Assembly: GCF_002564105.1 (NCBI RefSeq)
Contig: NZ_PDBX01000001.1
Coordinates: 3,968,001-4,032,000 of the forward strand
Source of the DNA: Collimonas sp. PA-H2
GTDB lineage: Bacteria > Pseudomonadota > Gammaproteobacteria > Burkholderiales > Burkholderiaceae_D
DNA: 64,000 bases
Reading direction: 5' to 3'
The notes beneath the pieces were generated by a model. It worked only from the letters and a program-made list of their open reading frames with translations. It was not told the DNA's origin and searched no databases. The position numbers and the translations under genes are program-made. Positions 1 to 9,080 of this stretch are shown here, piece after piece (within the stretch, counting starts at the first letter, position 1; each line of letters starts with the position of its first letter).

Positions 1-1438
1 TCAGCTCGATGAACTGCGTGGTGTAGTAGGCATCTTCCAGCGGCCCGTCGGTTTCCACCACGCGCTCCAGCTGGCTCTTGCCCAACCACTCGCGCCCGAC
101 TTTTTCAAAGGCCTCGGCAAAGGCCTCAAACGCATCGGCGCGGATAGTCAGCCCGGCAGCCATCGCATGGCCACCGAATTTCTGGATCAGGCTAGGCGCG
201 TGCTTGGACACCAGGTCCAGCGCGTCGCGCAAATGAAAACCGGGAATCGAACGCCCGGAACCCTTGATCAAGCCTTCGCCGCCCGGCGCAAAAGTAATCG
301 TCGGCCGATAGAACTTGTCCTTCAGGCGTGAGGCCACGATACCGATCACGCCCTGGTGCCAGGAGGCGTCGAACACGCTGATGGTGGTGCTGTCCTGCGG
401 CTTGAAATCATCCAGCAAGGCCAGCGCGGTATCCTGCATGCCGGCTTCGATGTCGCGCCGCTCGCGGTTGATGGCGTCGAGCTGCTGGGCGATGGCCCAG
501 GCGCGGCCTTCGTCGTCGGTGGTCAGGCATTCGATGCCGAGCGCCATGTCCGCCAGGCGGCCGGCGGCGTTGAGGCGCGGTCCCAGTGCAAAGCCGAGAT
601 CGAAAGGGGTAGCGCGGCGTGCCTCGCGGCCAGCGGCACGGAACAGGGCGGCAATCCCGGCATGCATGCGGCCGGCGCGCATGCGCTTCAAGCCTTGCGC
701 CACCAGGATGCGGTTGTTGGCGTCCAGCTTGACGACGTCGGCGACGGTGCCGAGCGCCACCAAGTCTAGCAGCACATCCAGTTTCGGCTGGCTTTTGGCG
801 TCGAACACGCCGCGCTTGCGCATTTCGGCGCGCAGCGCCAGCAAGACATAGAACATGACGCCGACGCCCGCCAGGTTCTTGCTGGGAAAGCCGCATTCCG
901 GCTGGTTGGGATTGACGATGACGCGCGCCGCCGGCAAGGTATCGGCCGGCAAGTGATGGTCGGTGACCACCACCTCGATGCCACGTCGGTTGGCTTCTTC
1001 CACGCCGTCTATGCTGGCGATGCCGTTGTCGACGGTGATGATGATGTCGGGCGATTTTTCGCGCGCTGTCAGTTCGACGATCTCCGGCGTCAGGCCGTAG
1101 CCGTACTCGAAGCGGTTAGGCACGATGAAATCGATGTTGGCGCCCAGCAGCCGCAAACCGCGGAGGCCAACCGCGCAGGCGGTGGCGCCGTCGCAATCGT
1201 AGTCGGCGACGATTACCATCTTCTTTTGTGCGGCGATGGCGTCGGCCAGGAAGCTGGCGGCAGCGTCGATGTGCAACAGGCCGGCGGGCGGAATCAACGC
1301 CGTCAGTTCGCTTTCCAGCTCCTTGACGTCAAGCAGGCCACGCGCGCTGTAGACGCGCGCCAGCACTGGATGGATGCCGCTCTGGTGCAGCCGTTCGGAG
1401 TCGCGGAAGGAATAGGGGCGGGTTGTGATACGGGTCAT
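1..1438 (-). CDS. recJ: RecJ single-stranded-DNA 5'-3' exonuclease, C-terminus cut by window edge
   Basis: RecJ degrades single-stranded DNA 5' to 3' in RecFOR recombination and mismatch repair. About 479 codons are visible; the C-terminus lies beyond base 1. The DHH phosphoesterase signatures are present: VADYDCDGATA near residue 80 and VVVTDHHLPA near residue 160. Further in, a GPRLNAAGRLADM-type segment belongs to the DHH/DHHA1 core. The ATG at 1438 overlaps the stop of the upstream gene as ATGA (1435-1438), so translation is probably coupled. Identity is firm; only the 3' end is missing. Confidence 0.95.
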   Translation of the reverse strand, partial: MTRITTRPYSFRDSERLHQSGIHPVLARVYSARGLLDVKELESELTALIPPAGLLHIDAAASFLADAIAAQKKMVIVADYDCDGATACAVGLRGLRLLGANIDFIVPNRFEYGYGLTPEIVELTAREKSPDIIITVDNGIASIDGVEEANRRGIEVVVTDHHLPADTLPAARVIVNPNQPECGFPSKNLAGVGVMFYVLLALRAEMRKRGVFDAKSQPKLDVLLDLVALGTVADVVKLDANNRILVAQGLKRMRAGRMHAGIAALFRAAGREARRATPFDLGFALGPRLNAAGRLADMALGIECLTTDDEGRAWAIAQQLDAINRERRDIEAGMQDTALALLDDFKPQDSTTISVFDASWHQGVIGIVASRLKDKFYRPTITFAPGGEGLIKGSGRSIPGFHLRDALDLVSKHAPSLIQKFGGHAMAAGLTIRADAFEAFAEAFEKVGREWLGKSQLERVVETDGPLEDAYYTTQFIEL

Positions 1439-2508
1439 GGCAGCAATCTGTTAAGGGTTGGCTTGAGCCAGAATTTCTTCAGCGAGAAGCGGCTGGTGCT
1501 GAGTTCAAGCACATGGCTGCTGTCGGTAATGATCAGGGACAGGCTATCCAGCTGCCCTTGTTGCATGGCTTGCAGCAAGGGCGCGAACCAGGCGCTTTCC
1601 AGGATTTGCAGCTGCTCCAGCCAGCTCGACCATTCGCCGGTAAGGGCCGGCTGGATCAGCGGGTCCAGCGTCAGCAGGCCTTTTTCAGGTTTGGCGGCGA
1701 TCACATCGGCTGCGCCGGTATTGGCGTGGGCAGCCCTGGCATACTGGCCGAGACCGCTGAAGCCGTCTGGCAGATTGAATACTTCGCGCTGGCCGGCGCT
1801 TGAGGCCGTGGCCGGCGAGCCGCCCCACAGCCACAAGGAGTTGACCGCCTGTTTGCCCTGCATCTGGCGGCGCTCGTTCAACGGATGGGCAAACCACAGC
1901 ATCTGCACTTCATTCTGCAGCTTGCGCCAGTCGCGGGCGCCGTCGCCGTGCGGCATCCAGATATCGATGTTGTGCCCGCAGGTGGCGTCCGGCGTCGAGG
2001 TAACCAGCCCCTGCCAGTCGTCGGCACGCATGAACCAGGTGTTGGCGTCGCCATACACCAGTTCTCTGTCCACTTCGGCAAACAGCGGTGCCGCGGCGTC
2101 GAACAACTCCCGCGAATCTGCCTCGGACAAGCCGACCTGGCGGATATCGGTCAGCACCAGATGGTCGCGGGCGATATGGATGTGCGCCGGATGCAGCATG
2201 AACCAGACGCCTTGCTTTGCCGGCAAGCCCAGCGCGCGCATGGCGGCGCAAGCCAGGGCAGGACTGTTATGCACGTCTTGTCCTGGCGCGGGATTCGCCG
2301 GCACAAACGAAGGCAATGGAAATTGCGAGCTTAGCCACATTTCATGCGGCAGGGCGCGCGCAAAATCGTCAAATTCTCGACGGGAATGCTCCTTTTTAGC
2401 GCGCGCTATCAGGGTGGCAAGGGCGGGCAGCTTCAATTCGCGCAATAAATCGCGCGCCAATTCCGGCGGCGGCAGGCCGAATGGCAATAGGATATCTAAA
2501 TGACTCAT
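1435..2508 (-). CDS. RpfE-type conserved protein (phosphoglycerate-mutase-like annotation), partner of recJ
   Basis: A 357-residue cytoplasmic protein of the family often annotated 'regulatory protein RpfE' or cofactor-independent phosphoglycerate mutase-like. It typically sits directly upstream of recJ in betaproteobacteria (recalled, not searched). Visible conserved pieces include HIHIARDHLVL, NIDIWMPHG and LWLWGGSP. No signal peptide or membrane segment is seen. The start is uncertain: ATG at 2508 (MSHLDILLPFG) fits the family's usual beginning, and an in-frame ATG six codons upstream at 2526 is possible. Its stop overlaps the recJ start by 4 bp. Biochemical function is unknown to me. Confidence 0.8.
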   Translation of the reverse strand: MSHLDILLPFGLPPPELARDLLRELKLPALATLIARAKKEHSRREFDDFARALPHEMWLSSQFPLPSFVPANPAPGQDVHNSPALACAAMRALGLPAKQGVWFMLHPAHIHIARDHLVLTDIRQVGLSEADSRELFDAAAPLFAEVDRELVYGDANTWFMRADDWQGLVTSTPDATCGHNIDIWMPHGDGARDWRKLQNEVQMLWFAHPLNERRQMQGKQAVNSLWLWGGSPATASSAGQREVFNLPDGFSGLGQYARAAHANTGAADVIAAKPEKGLLTLDPLIQPALTGEWSSWLEQLQILESAWFAPLLQAMQQGQLDSLSLIITDSSHVLELSTSRFSLKKFWLKPTLNRLLP

Positions 2509-2672
2509 GGCGAGATTGTAGGGCATCCGAAGGGTGGGAGGCTATTTGCCTTTATCTGGCGTCCTCGACCGGGTTGTTTCCTGCTTCAGTGTTGCTTCGC
2601 TATTTTTTCCATGGCAGCATACGCTCACCGTTGTTTTTCGTCGTACTGGGAAATGTCCTCTGATTGGAATTT

Positions 2673-3071
2673 ATGAAACAAAGTGCATTGCTTGAATTTG
2701 AATCCTCTGCATTTTCCAGGGAAGCAGGTGAAGATGCACTGACGAATCCCGGCGTGTTTGGCAAGGCGCTTGCATCCTGGCTGGCAACAGAATTATCGCG
2801 TCAGGATTTTTTTCCTGGCGACGTTTTCCCTGAAGATTTTGGCTGGTGCTTTTCTGTTGGGTCTAAGCCTTATGCATTGTATGTAGCCTGTGCGAGCATT
2901 CCGGATGAATCGGATAAATGGCAGGTATTTGTATTTTCCGAAAGTTGGTTCATACGTCGCTTGTTGGGTAAGAATCATGGCAGCGAATCCATTGTGTCTC
3001 TGTTAGCTACAGTCAAACAGCTACTTCAACGCACTGATTCCGTGGAGGCTTTGCGAGAGCTTCCAATATGA
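2673..3071 (+). CDS. hypothetical protein, 132 aa
   Basis: I do not recognise this protein. It is 132 residues, acidic, with aromatic-rich stretches (WCFSVGSKPYALYVACAS) and no signal peptide or membrane helix. The chosen start is ATG 2673, preceded by GGA at a suitable distance; an in-frame TTG lies three codons upstream. Base composition is clearly more AT-rich than the flanks, as in the next gene, which hints at recent acquisition. It could be an immunity-like or housekeeping small domain; nothing decides this. Confidence 0.6.
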   Translation: MKQSALLEFESSAFSREAGEDALTNPGVFGKALASWLATELSRQDFFPGDVFPEDFGWCFSVGSKPYALYVACASIPDESDKWQVFVFSESWFIRRLLGKNHGSESIVSLLATVKQLLQRTDSVEALRELPI

Positions 3072-3112
3072 AATTGCCGGGGTGCTAGCTTTGCATGAAA
3101 TCCGGATGAAGA

Positions 3113-3880
3113 GTGAAAAATGAAAACAGCAGTCGGATTTTATTTGGCATTCATAGACCAGCCGGGGTCAATAGTTTGAAAATTACGATAGTTCTATTAC
3201 CCGGAATGGACGGCACTGGCGCATTCTTCGACGAATTCGTATCTCATTTGGAGAGGGATTTCCAGATCGTCGTAGTGTCCTACCCCCTTGACCTACCACT
3301 CGATTATCGCGACCTTACCGATTTTGCCCGCAATTATTTGCCGCAAACTGGACCGTTCATCCTGCTTGGCGAGTCTTTTTCCGGGCCTATAGCAATTGCG
3401 CTGGCGGCGCAGCGGCAGGCAGGTTTAATCGGCTTGGTTCTTTGCTGTACGTTTGCCAGAAATCCGCGACCGTTTCTGGGGAAATTCAAGAATCTGCTAC
3501 CTGTCCTGCCGTCATTCAATCGTTTTTCAGGTTTTTCAGCTGCTCTGTTGCTTGGTAACTTCGCGACGCCTCAATTACGGCTGAAGCTACGGGAGACATT
3601 GAAGCTGGTTTCTGAAGATGCGCTAAAAATGCGCATGCGGAGCGTGACAGAGATTGATAGATCGACCGATATGAAAAAGATAGATGTACCGGTTTTGCTG
3701 CTGCAGGCAACTGAAGACAGAGTTGTTCCCGTCTCTGCATCAGCCTATTTGGCAAGCCTTCTACCTTTTGCGCAGATAGTGAAAATACCGGGTCCTCATA
3801 TGCTGCTTCAGACACGGTCTTCGGAAGTGGCCATTGTAATTAAAGAGTTTGTGGAAAGATTGCAAGACCGCGCTCATTGA
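3113..3880 (+). CDS. alpha/beta-fold hydrolase
   Basis: A 255-residue alpha/beta hydrolase. The nucleophile elbow is GESFSG (about residue 88), an oxyanion-hole segment LLPGMDGTG precedes it, and the acid and base of the triad are plausibly Asp in ATEDRVVP and His in PGPHMLLQ. The substrate cannot be inferred. The start is GTG 3113 with GGATGAAGA upstream; no in-frame ATG precedes the catalytic fold. A TTG at 3176 is an alternative. The gene is AT-rich relative to the window and follows the unknown gene at 2673 by about 40 bp, so the two may be one transferred unit. Confidence 0.8.
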   Translation: MKNENSSRILFGIHRPAGVNSLKITIVLLPGMDGTGAFFDEFVSHLERDFQIVVVSYPLDLPLDYRDLTDFARNYLPQTGPFILLGESFSGPIAIALAAQRQAGLIGLVLCCTFARNPRPFLGKFKNLLPVLPSFNRFSGFSAALLLGNFATPQLRLKLRETLKLVSEDALKMRMRSVTEIDRSTDMKKIDVPVLLLQATEDRVVPVSASAYLASLLPFAQIVKIPGPHMLLQTRSSEVAIVIKEFVERLQDRAH

Positions 3881-4035
3881 CGGCTTTGAGTTTTGTAATC
3901 GCTGACTATTCTGTCCTGCATCTCGCTCAGCAGAAAAGATGAAGATGCGGCAAACTGATAGTGAAATTTTCCACGCAGCATCTGAGCCAGGTATTTATTT
4001 CGACACCAAGTTCCTTTTCAGCCTATCCAGCCACC

Positions 4036-4545
4036 ATGAACGCAAAAAACCTGTTTACCACCCTGTTTGAATACAAAGCCTGGGCCAATGACACCTTGTT
4101 TGCCGCCATCAGCGCTTTGCCGCAAGATGCGCACGAGCGCGAAAAGCATGACGCAACTCGCATCCTGAACCACGTTTATGTAGTCGATCGCATATTCGTA
4201 GCCAATCTGCAGCGCCTGCCGCACGACTACAAGGGCTTGAACACGCCGGCGACGCCTGCGCTTGCCGATCTGCGCGCGGCGGTGCGCGAGGCCGATGGCT
4301 GGCTGCTGGCGTATGCGGGCGGCCTGAGTGAAGCGGAGCTTGATGAAATCGTCGACTTCACTTTCGTCGACGGCTCGCCGGGACGGATGTCGCGCGCCGA
4401 GATGCTGATGCATGTGCTTACCCACGGCAACTACCATCGCGGCGCGGTCGGCCGTATCCTGGCGCAGATCGGTGTGCCGCCGCAGCGCGATACGCTCACG
4501 GTGTTTATGCACCGGCCGGAGCATGCGCGCGCCGGCCAGCTGTAA
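4036..4545 (+). CDS. DinB-family (metal-dependent four-helix) protein
   Basis: A 169-residue DinB/YfiT-type four-helix-bundle protein. The metal-binding histidines are visible in ILNHVYVVD (about residue 43) and in HVLTHGNYHRGAVG (about residues 128-139), the spacing expected for this superfamily. Members are thiol-dependent transferases or hydrolases of varied substrate; the partner thiol is unknown here. I chose ATG 4036 because MNAKNLFTTLFEYKAWAND is the usual family N-terminus; the in-frame GTG at 3961 adds 25 unlikely residues. Confidence 0.85.
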   Translation: MNAKNLFTTLFEYKAWANDTLFAAISALPQDAHEREKHDATRILNHVYVVDRIFVANLQRLPHDYKGLNTPATPALADLRAAVREADGWLLAYAGGLSEAELDEIVDFTFVDGSPGRMSRAEMLMHVLTHGNYHRGAVGRILAQIGVPPQRDTLTVFMHRPEHARAGQL

Positions 4546-4560
4546 AGGACGGCTGCAACA

Positions 4561-5628
4561 TCAGTCGAGCTTGTTGCTTTCCTTCTTCAGATCATCCTCA
4601 GACAAGGGCAGGTATCCAGTCTCGTTGCCCGCTGTGCCGGCCATCAGGCTTTGCCCGGCGGGCGACAGGATCAGCTTCAGATAGTTCTTGTACTGTTCTT
4701 CCAGCGGCTGAGTCGGTGGCCGGTTGAGATACAGCTGCACATACACTGACAGCGGATATCTGCCTGCAGCGACATTGTCGCGAGACGGCATGACGGCAGC
4801 CATGCCATCAGCTGCCGACAAGGGCAATATGCGCAGCGATTCCGGTAGCGCAGCGGTGTCGCCCGGAGCGAGCAAGGCAATCCCGTAAGGGTCATCCGCG
4901 ACAGCTCCCAACACGGCTTGCCGGCTGTCCAGCGTCTCGTAATGCGGAGCGTACGGGTGCTTGCCGAGATGCCCGATGCGCAATACCGTGGCGCTGCCGC
5001 CGTCGTCGCGCAGACCGTACAAATGGATGCGCCGTTGTTGCCAGCCATCCTTCAATCCCAGTTGCGACCAGAAGTTGATGTTGCCGGCGGCGGCGCCCGC
5101 GGTGAATACCCGGGCCAGCTGTTGCATGCTCAGGCTGGGCAAGGGATTGCGCTGGTTGACATAGACCGCGGGCGCGTTCTGGCCGTAGCCGGCGTAGCCG
5201 ATGCGCAGCAGGAACGGCGCATAGCCCCAGACTTGCCGGAAGGCGGCGATTTCGGCGGCGCTTGCTTCATGGGTGACTACGGCGATGGAGGCGGCGCCAG
5301 CGGTCAGCGCCGGCAAGCCGGTGACGGATCCCTTGAGCGCCATGTCGATGCGCGCCGCCGGTTGCGCACCGACGAACATGGCATTGATCTGTGTGAACAG
5401 ATCCGACATGCCGTCGGCGCCGGCCAGGGTCAAATGTACTGCATCGCGCTGCGGCTGGTTTGGGGCGGCTGCCGCGCTTAGCTTGTCTGGCTGGGGAGCC
5501 GACATGGCAGTCGAGCTTGCCGATAAAAGACATAGTGAAAAAACTACGGATACTGCCTGTGACGCCGATGTGCGCATGCGTGAGCTGATGTTCATGGAAT
5601 ACCGAAAGAAATGAGACATGGCAAGCAT
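4561..5628 (-). CDS. PstS-like periplasmic substrate-binding protein (second copy)
   Basis: About 355 residues with an N-terminal export signal (hydrophobic core AVSVVFSLCLLSAS, probable cleavage after TAMSA). The body has the PBP-like fold of the PstS/phosphate-binding group: an RIDMALKGSVTG region, a YVNQRNPLPSLS segment and a C-terminal YLKLILSPAGQ segment. It resembles the adjacent 5628-6653 product in several segments (RNPL..LS..Q.AR.F and AAG.YP), so the pair looks like a tandem duplication. The ATG at 5628 overlaps the upstream stop as TGATG; ATG 5595 would give a shorter signal peptide. Ligand unknown: phosphate is not certain because the operon appears iron-regulated. Confidence 0.8.
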   Translation of the reverse strand: MLAMSHFFRYSMNISSRMRTSASQAVSVVFSLCLLSASSTAMSAPQPDKLSAAAAPNQPQRDAVHLTLAGADGMSDLFTQINAMFVGAQPAARIDMALKGSVTGLPALTAGAASIAVVTHEASAAEIAAFRQVWGYAPFLLRIGYAGYGQNAPAVYVNQRNPLPSLSMQQLARVFTAGAAAGNINFWSQLGLKDGWQQRRIHLYGLRDDGGSATVLRIGHLGKHPYAPHYETLDSRQAVLGAVADDPYGIALLAPGDTAALPESLRILPLSAADGMAAVMPSRDNVAAGRYPLSVYVQLYLNRPPTQPLEEQYKNYLKLILSPAGQSLMAGTAGNETGYLPLSEDDLKKESNKLD

Positions 5629-6653
5629 CAATCCAGCTTGTGCAGTTCAGCGCGGACTTCCGCCGCCGACAAGGGGATATAACCGCCGGCCTGGCTGGCG
5701 ATGATTTCCTGGCCCTGGCGCGACAGCACCAGGCGCAGGTACTCCTTTGCTACCGGGTCGAGCGCTTTCCCCGGTTCGCGCCGCAGATAGAAATACACAA
5801 AGCGACCGTATGGATAGCTGCCGGCGGCGACTTCCTGACGGCTGCCGCGCGTTTCGCTGCGCCCGTCTTCGGAGACGATGGCGAGCTGCCTGAATGCGGC
5901 GTTTTCATGGCCGATGGCGGCAAACGCAATGCCGGCCGGATCCTGTTCCAGCCGTTTCAAGATGGTTTCGGTGCTGCCCCATTGTTCGTAGGCCGGTGTG
6001 AAAGCACGCCCTTGCAGCGGCCCGGCCTGCATGTAAGTGCCCATGCCGGTGTATTCGGGCGTGCCGAAAGGGTGGATGGCGCGTTCCTTCCAGTCGCCGC
6101 CGGCGCCCAGCTGGCCCCAGTGGGAAAGATCGCCTTCCGGATTGCCATTGCTGAAGATGCGCGCCACCTGGCGTGCGCTCAGGCGTTCGAGCGGATTGGC
6201 GCGGTTGACGTAGATGCCGATGGAATACGACATCTCTTGCTGCGCATCGTCGGAGGTATGGGCGATGCGGATTTCCAGCGGCGGCGCGCCGACGGCTTTT
6301 TCATAGGCTTCCAGCTCGGCCGCATTGGCGCTGCGTCCCATCGGACCGAACAGCATGCGCCCGTAACTCAGCAGCGGTATGGTGGCGGTGGTGCCTTTGA
6401 CATGACCGGCAAAGCGCAGGCCAGGATGACTGCCGGCGAACAAGGCATTGAAGCGGTCGATCACGAACTGCGCGTGCTCGGCGCCGCCGATGCGGATGGC
6501 GCCTTGCTCATCCAGGTAGCTGGCCGCGGCCGGCAGGCTCACCTTGCGCGGCTGATACTCTGGCAGGCCGGGATCGAGCGCCGGCGCCGTCATCGCCGCG
6601 CCAGCGCAGCATGACAGCGCGGCAGCCAGCAGCGCTCTTGAATACGCACTCAT
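5628..6653 (-). CDS. PstS-like periplasmic substrate-binding protein (first copy)
   Basis: A 341-residue secreted protein with a short signal peptide (ALLAAALSCCAGAAMTA) and a PstS-like binding fold, including SIGIYVNRANPLERLSARQ and the C-terminal KEYLRLVLSRQGQEI segment. ATG 6653 is preferred over ATG 6662 because AGGA then lies about 8 bases upstream. It starts 11 bases after the TonB receptor stop and its own stop overlaps the next start, so the three genes form one operon. No ABC permease or ATPase is adjacent, which is unusual for a binding protein. It may present a ligand at the outer membrane receptor, or sense it. Confidence 0.8.
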   Translation of the reverse strand: MSAYSRALLAAALSCCAGAAMTAPALDPGLPEYQPRKVSLPAAASYLDEQGAIRIGGAEHAQFVIDRFNALFAGSHPGLRFAGHVKGTTATIPLLSYGRMLFGPMGRSANAAELEAYEKAVGAPPLEIRIAHTSDDAQQEMSYSIGIYVNRANPLERLSARQVARIFSNGNPEGDLSHWGQLGAGGDWKERAIHPFGTPEYTGMGTYMQAGPLQGRAFTPAYEQWGSTETILKRLEQDPAGIAFAAIGHENAAFRQLAIVSEDGRSETRGSRQEVAAGSYPYGRFVYFYLRREPGKALDPVAKEYLRLVLSRQGQEIIASQAGGYIPLSAAEVRAELHKLD

Positions 6654-6664
6654 GGCTGTCATCC

Positions 6665-8824
6665 TCAGAAATTCAGCTTGGCGCTGAGCGTAAACTCACG
6701 GCCGGCGCCGATATTGACGAACGGCGTGCCGCTGCAGCAGCTGGCAGTGTAATAAGTCGAATTGAAAAGATTCTTGACGTTGAACTGCCAGTCTACCGAC
6801 TGCCCTTCGATCAAGGTGTTCCACGACACGAACGCATCCATCACGCGGCCGTAAGGCAGATGGTAAACCTTGCCGCTGCCGTCGCCCACCGGCAAGCTGC
6901 TGAACACACGGGCGCCGGCGCCAGCCCTGACGCGGCCTTCGACCGGGCCGATGCGTGAGATGCCGAAATCACGCGTCAGATAGAGCGAAGCCGCATGTTT
7001 CGGCGTGTTCGGCAAGGGATTGCCGGCCAGCTTGGGATCGTCGGCATAGCGCGCTTCGGTGTAGGCATAGCTGCCGACCAGGCTCAGGTTCTGGCTGATG
7101 CGGCCAGTGGCGTCGAACTCCAGACCACGCGAGCGAGCCTTGCCGGCATTGCGGGTGTAATTGATGCCGTTGATGGTTTCGGTGGTCTGGATGTTGCGCT
7201 TCTGGATATCGAATATCGCCAGCGTCGCGGTCAGGTTTGCGGTTTCCAGCTTGGAGCCGATTTCATAACCCTTGGCCAGTTCCGGCGGCAGCTCGCCGAT
7301 CGGCGTGGCGATCGAGGTATTCGGCTTGAACGATTCGCTGTAGCTGGCGTACATCGACCAGTCTGGCGCCAGCTTGTAGACCACGCCGGCGCGCGGCGTC
7401 GCGCGGCCGGCTGCGACCTTGCTGCCGACGATGAAGGGACGGCCTTTGCCGGTCAGTTCGTTGAAATATTCGTAGCGGGCGCCGGCCAGCAAGATCCAGC
7501 GCTCATCCAAGTGGATCGAATCCTGCAGGAACACGCCGCGCGAGATCAGCTTGTCGGTCTGGTCGCTGTCGGCCGGGCTGATCTTGCTGCCGGCCGGCGT
7601 CAGCTGGCCGTATACCGGATTGTAGATGTTGAACTGGCTGTTGCTCTGGCCGCGATACAGGTCGCCCAGTACGCGGTAGTTGCGCATGTAATCGACGCCG
7701 CCGACGATATCGTGACGCACCTCGCCCCAGTTGAAATTCCCTTCCAGGTTCAAGGTCACGGTATGCGCCGACTGCACGCCATTCTGGGTAGCGTCGACGC
7801 GCCGGGTGGCGACGCCGGTGGCATAGTTGACCGACAGTACGCGCGCCTGCCAGTCGTTGTAGTAGCTGCGGCTGAAGCCGTAGCCGCCGTGCAGGGTCCA
7901 GTCGGCGTTGAGCTTGTGGTCGAAGCGCAGGTTGACAGCGTCCGAGCGGCCTGCCGAGACATTGTAGGCTTCGTCGAAACGGCGTTCCTTGGGCAGCGCA
8001 ACCGGATTGCCGCTGCGCGGATCGATGATGGTGCCGCGGTCGATCGGCACCGAATAATTCATGTGCTCGTAGGCGAACGACAGTGTGGTGTCGCGGCCGT
8101 ACCAAGCCAGTGACGGCGCCAGCACCGACTGCGTGGTTTCGCCGAAATTGCGCCAGTAGTTGTTGCGCTGGTGGTCGGCGATCAGTCGGTATGCCAGCCC
8201 GGAATCGCCGATCGGTCCGGTCAGATCGACCTGTTCGCCGATGCCGCCATAGCTGGAGCCGCTGAGCATGACGGAACGCTGGTTTTCCAGCAGTGGTTTC
8301 TTGCTGATGACATTGATCACGCCGCCCGGATCCATGCTGCCATAGAGCATGGAGGAAGGCCCTTTCAGCACTTCGATGCGCTCCGTGGTTGGGGTGAAAT
8401 TGCGTGGCTGGACCGACAGCATGCCGTCGCGCAGCATGGAATTGTCGCGGTTATCGCCGAAGCCGCGCTTGATGATGGCGTCCAGCGTGCCGCCCAGCGT
8501 ATTGCCCATGCGGATGCCGGAGACCGTATCCAGCGATTCCGCCAGGCTGCTCGGCTGGCGATCTTGCAAGAACTGCGAAGTCACGACATTGACCGCCTGC
8601 GGCACGTCGATCAGGGCAGCGTCGCTGCGGCTGGCGACGGAAGCGCGTTTCGCCTGGTAGCCGTTTTCGGCCGGATTGCCGCCATCCCGGCTGGCTTTGA
8701 CAGACACCATGGGCAGCACGCTGTCAGCTGCCGCGGCGTTGCTGTTTGACTGTGTCGGCAGATCTGCTGCGATGGCGCCATGCGTGAGCACGAGCGAACA
8801 TATCCCTACTAGTTGCTTTTTCAA
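6665..8824 (-). CDS. TonB-dependent siderophore receptor
   Basis: An outer-membrane TonB-dependent siderophore receptor, about 719 residues. After a signal peptide ending near THGAIAA comes a likely TonB box (MVSVKA), a plug domain with DVPQAVNVVT, IERIEVLKGP and GGVINVISKKP, and a 22-strand barrel ending in SAKLNF with terminal Phe. The start chosen is TTG 8824, with GAGGA upstream. Longer readings from ATG 8881 or beyond would place the start in or before the -10 box (8880-8885) and the Fur-like site (8891-8902). The receptor heads an operon with two PstS-like binding proteins. Confidence 0.88.
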   Translation of the reverse strand: MKKQLVGICSLVLTHGAIAADLPTQSNSNAAAADSVLPMVSVKASRDGGNPAENGYQAKRASVASRSDAALIDVPQAVNVVTSQFLQDRQPSSLAESLDTVSGIRMGNTLGGTLDAIIKRGFGDNRDNSMLRDGMLSVQPRNFTPTTERIEVLKGPSSMLYGSMDPGGVINVISKKPLLENQRSVMLSGSSYGGIGEQVDLTGPIGDSGLAYRLIADHQRNNYWRNFGETTQSVLAPSLAWYGRDTTLSFAYEHMNYSVPIDRGTIIDPRSGNPVALPKERRFDEAYNVSAGRSDAVNLRFDHKLNADWTLHGGYGFSRSYYNDWQARVLSVNYATGVATRRVDATQNGVQSAHTVTLNLEGNFNWGEVRHDIVGGVDYMRNYRVLGDLYRGQSNSQFNIYNPVYGQLTPAGSKISPADSDQTDKLISRGVFLQDSIHLDERWILLAGARYEYFNELTGKGRPFIVGSKVAAGRATPRAGVVYKLAPDWSMYASYSESFKPNTSIATPIGELPPELAKGYEIGSKLETANLTATLAIFDIQKRNIQTTETINGINYTRNAGKARSRGLEFDATGRISQNLSLVGSYAYTEARYADDPKLAGNPLPNTPKHAASLYLTRDFGISRIGPVEGRVRAGAGARVFSSLPVGDGSGKVYHLPYGRVMDAFVSWNTLIEGQSVDWQFNVKNLFNSTYYTASCCSGTPFVNIGAGREFTLSAKLNF

Positions 8825-8879
8825 AACTTTATCCTCGCCGAGTTGCTTGTAGTTAATTCTATTTTTTGTAATAAGCGCC

Positions 8880-8902
8880 ATTATATACAAATGATAATCA
8901 TT
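8880..8902 (-). promoter_or_regulatory. Fur-like box overlapping a -10 element of the TonB receptor operon
   Basis: On the minus strand a perfect TATAAT (8885-8880) lies directly downstream of AATGATTATCAT, the 12-base centre (8891-8902) of the classic Fur consensus GATAATGATAATCATTATC. The core matches the central 12 bases exactly; the outer bases do not. Position over the promoter spacer is what Fur repression requires. The implied transcription start is downstream of the ATG at 8881, which supports TTG 8824 as the true start. Confidence 0.7.
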
Positions 8903-9080
8903 CGTAATTAGAGTCATGTGATTTCTTGAGGATTTTTGAAAAACTGCCCCGCTTTGTTTTCGGGGACTGGGGCGAATGCCGGCGGGGCGCTCTCAGCAGG
9001 GCTGGAAATAGCTCTGTAGAATCGTCCTGCCGGTAAAGCAGGATTTTCAAAGAGATCATCGTTTAAAGGAACTATCAGTC

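Noticed and set aside
953..2503. 516-codon plus-strand frame over recJ and the RpfE-type gene
   Set aside because: Spans two real minus-strand genes and shows no conserved segment.
8948..8966. hairpin CCCCG...CGGGG before the aldo/keto reductase as a terminator
   Set aside because: Short stem with no T run on either strand at the right place.
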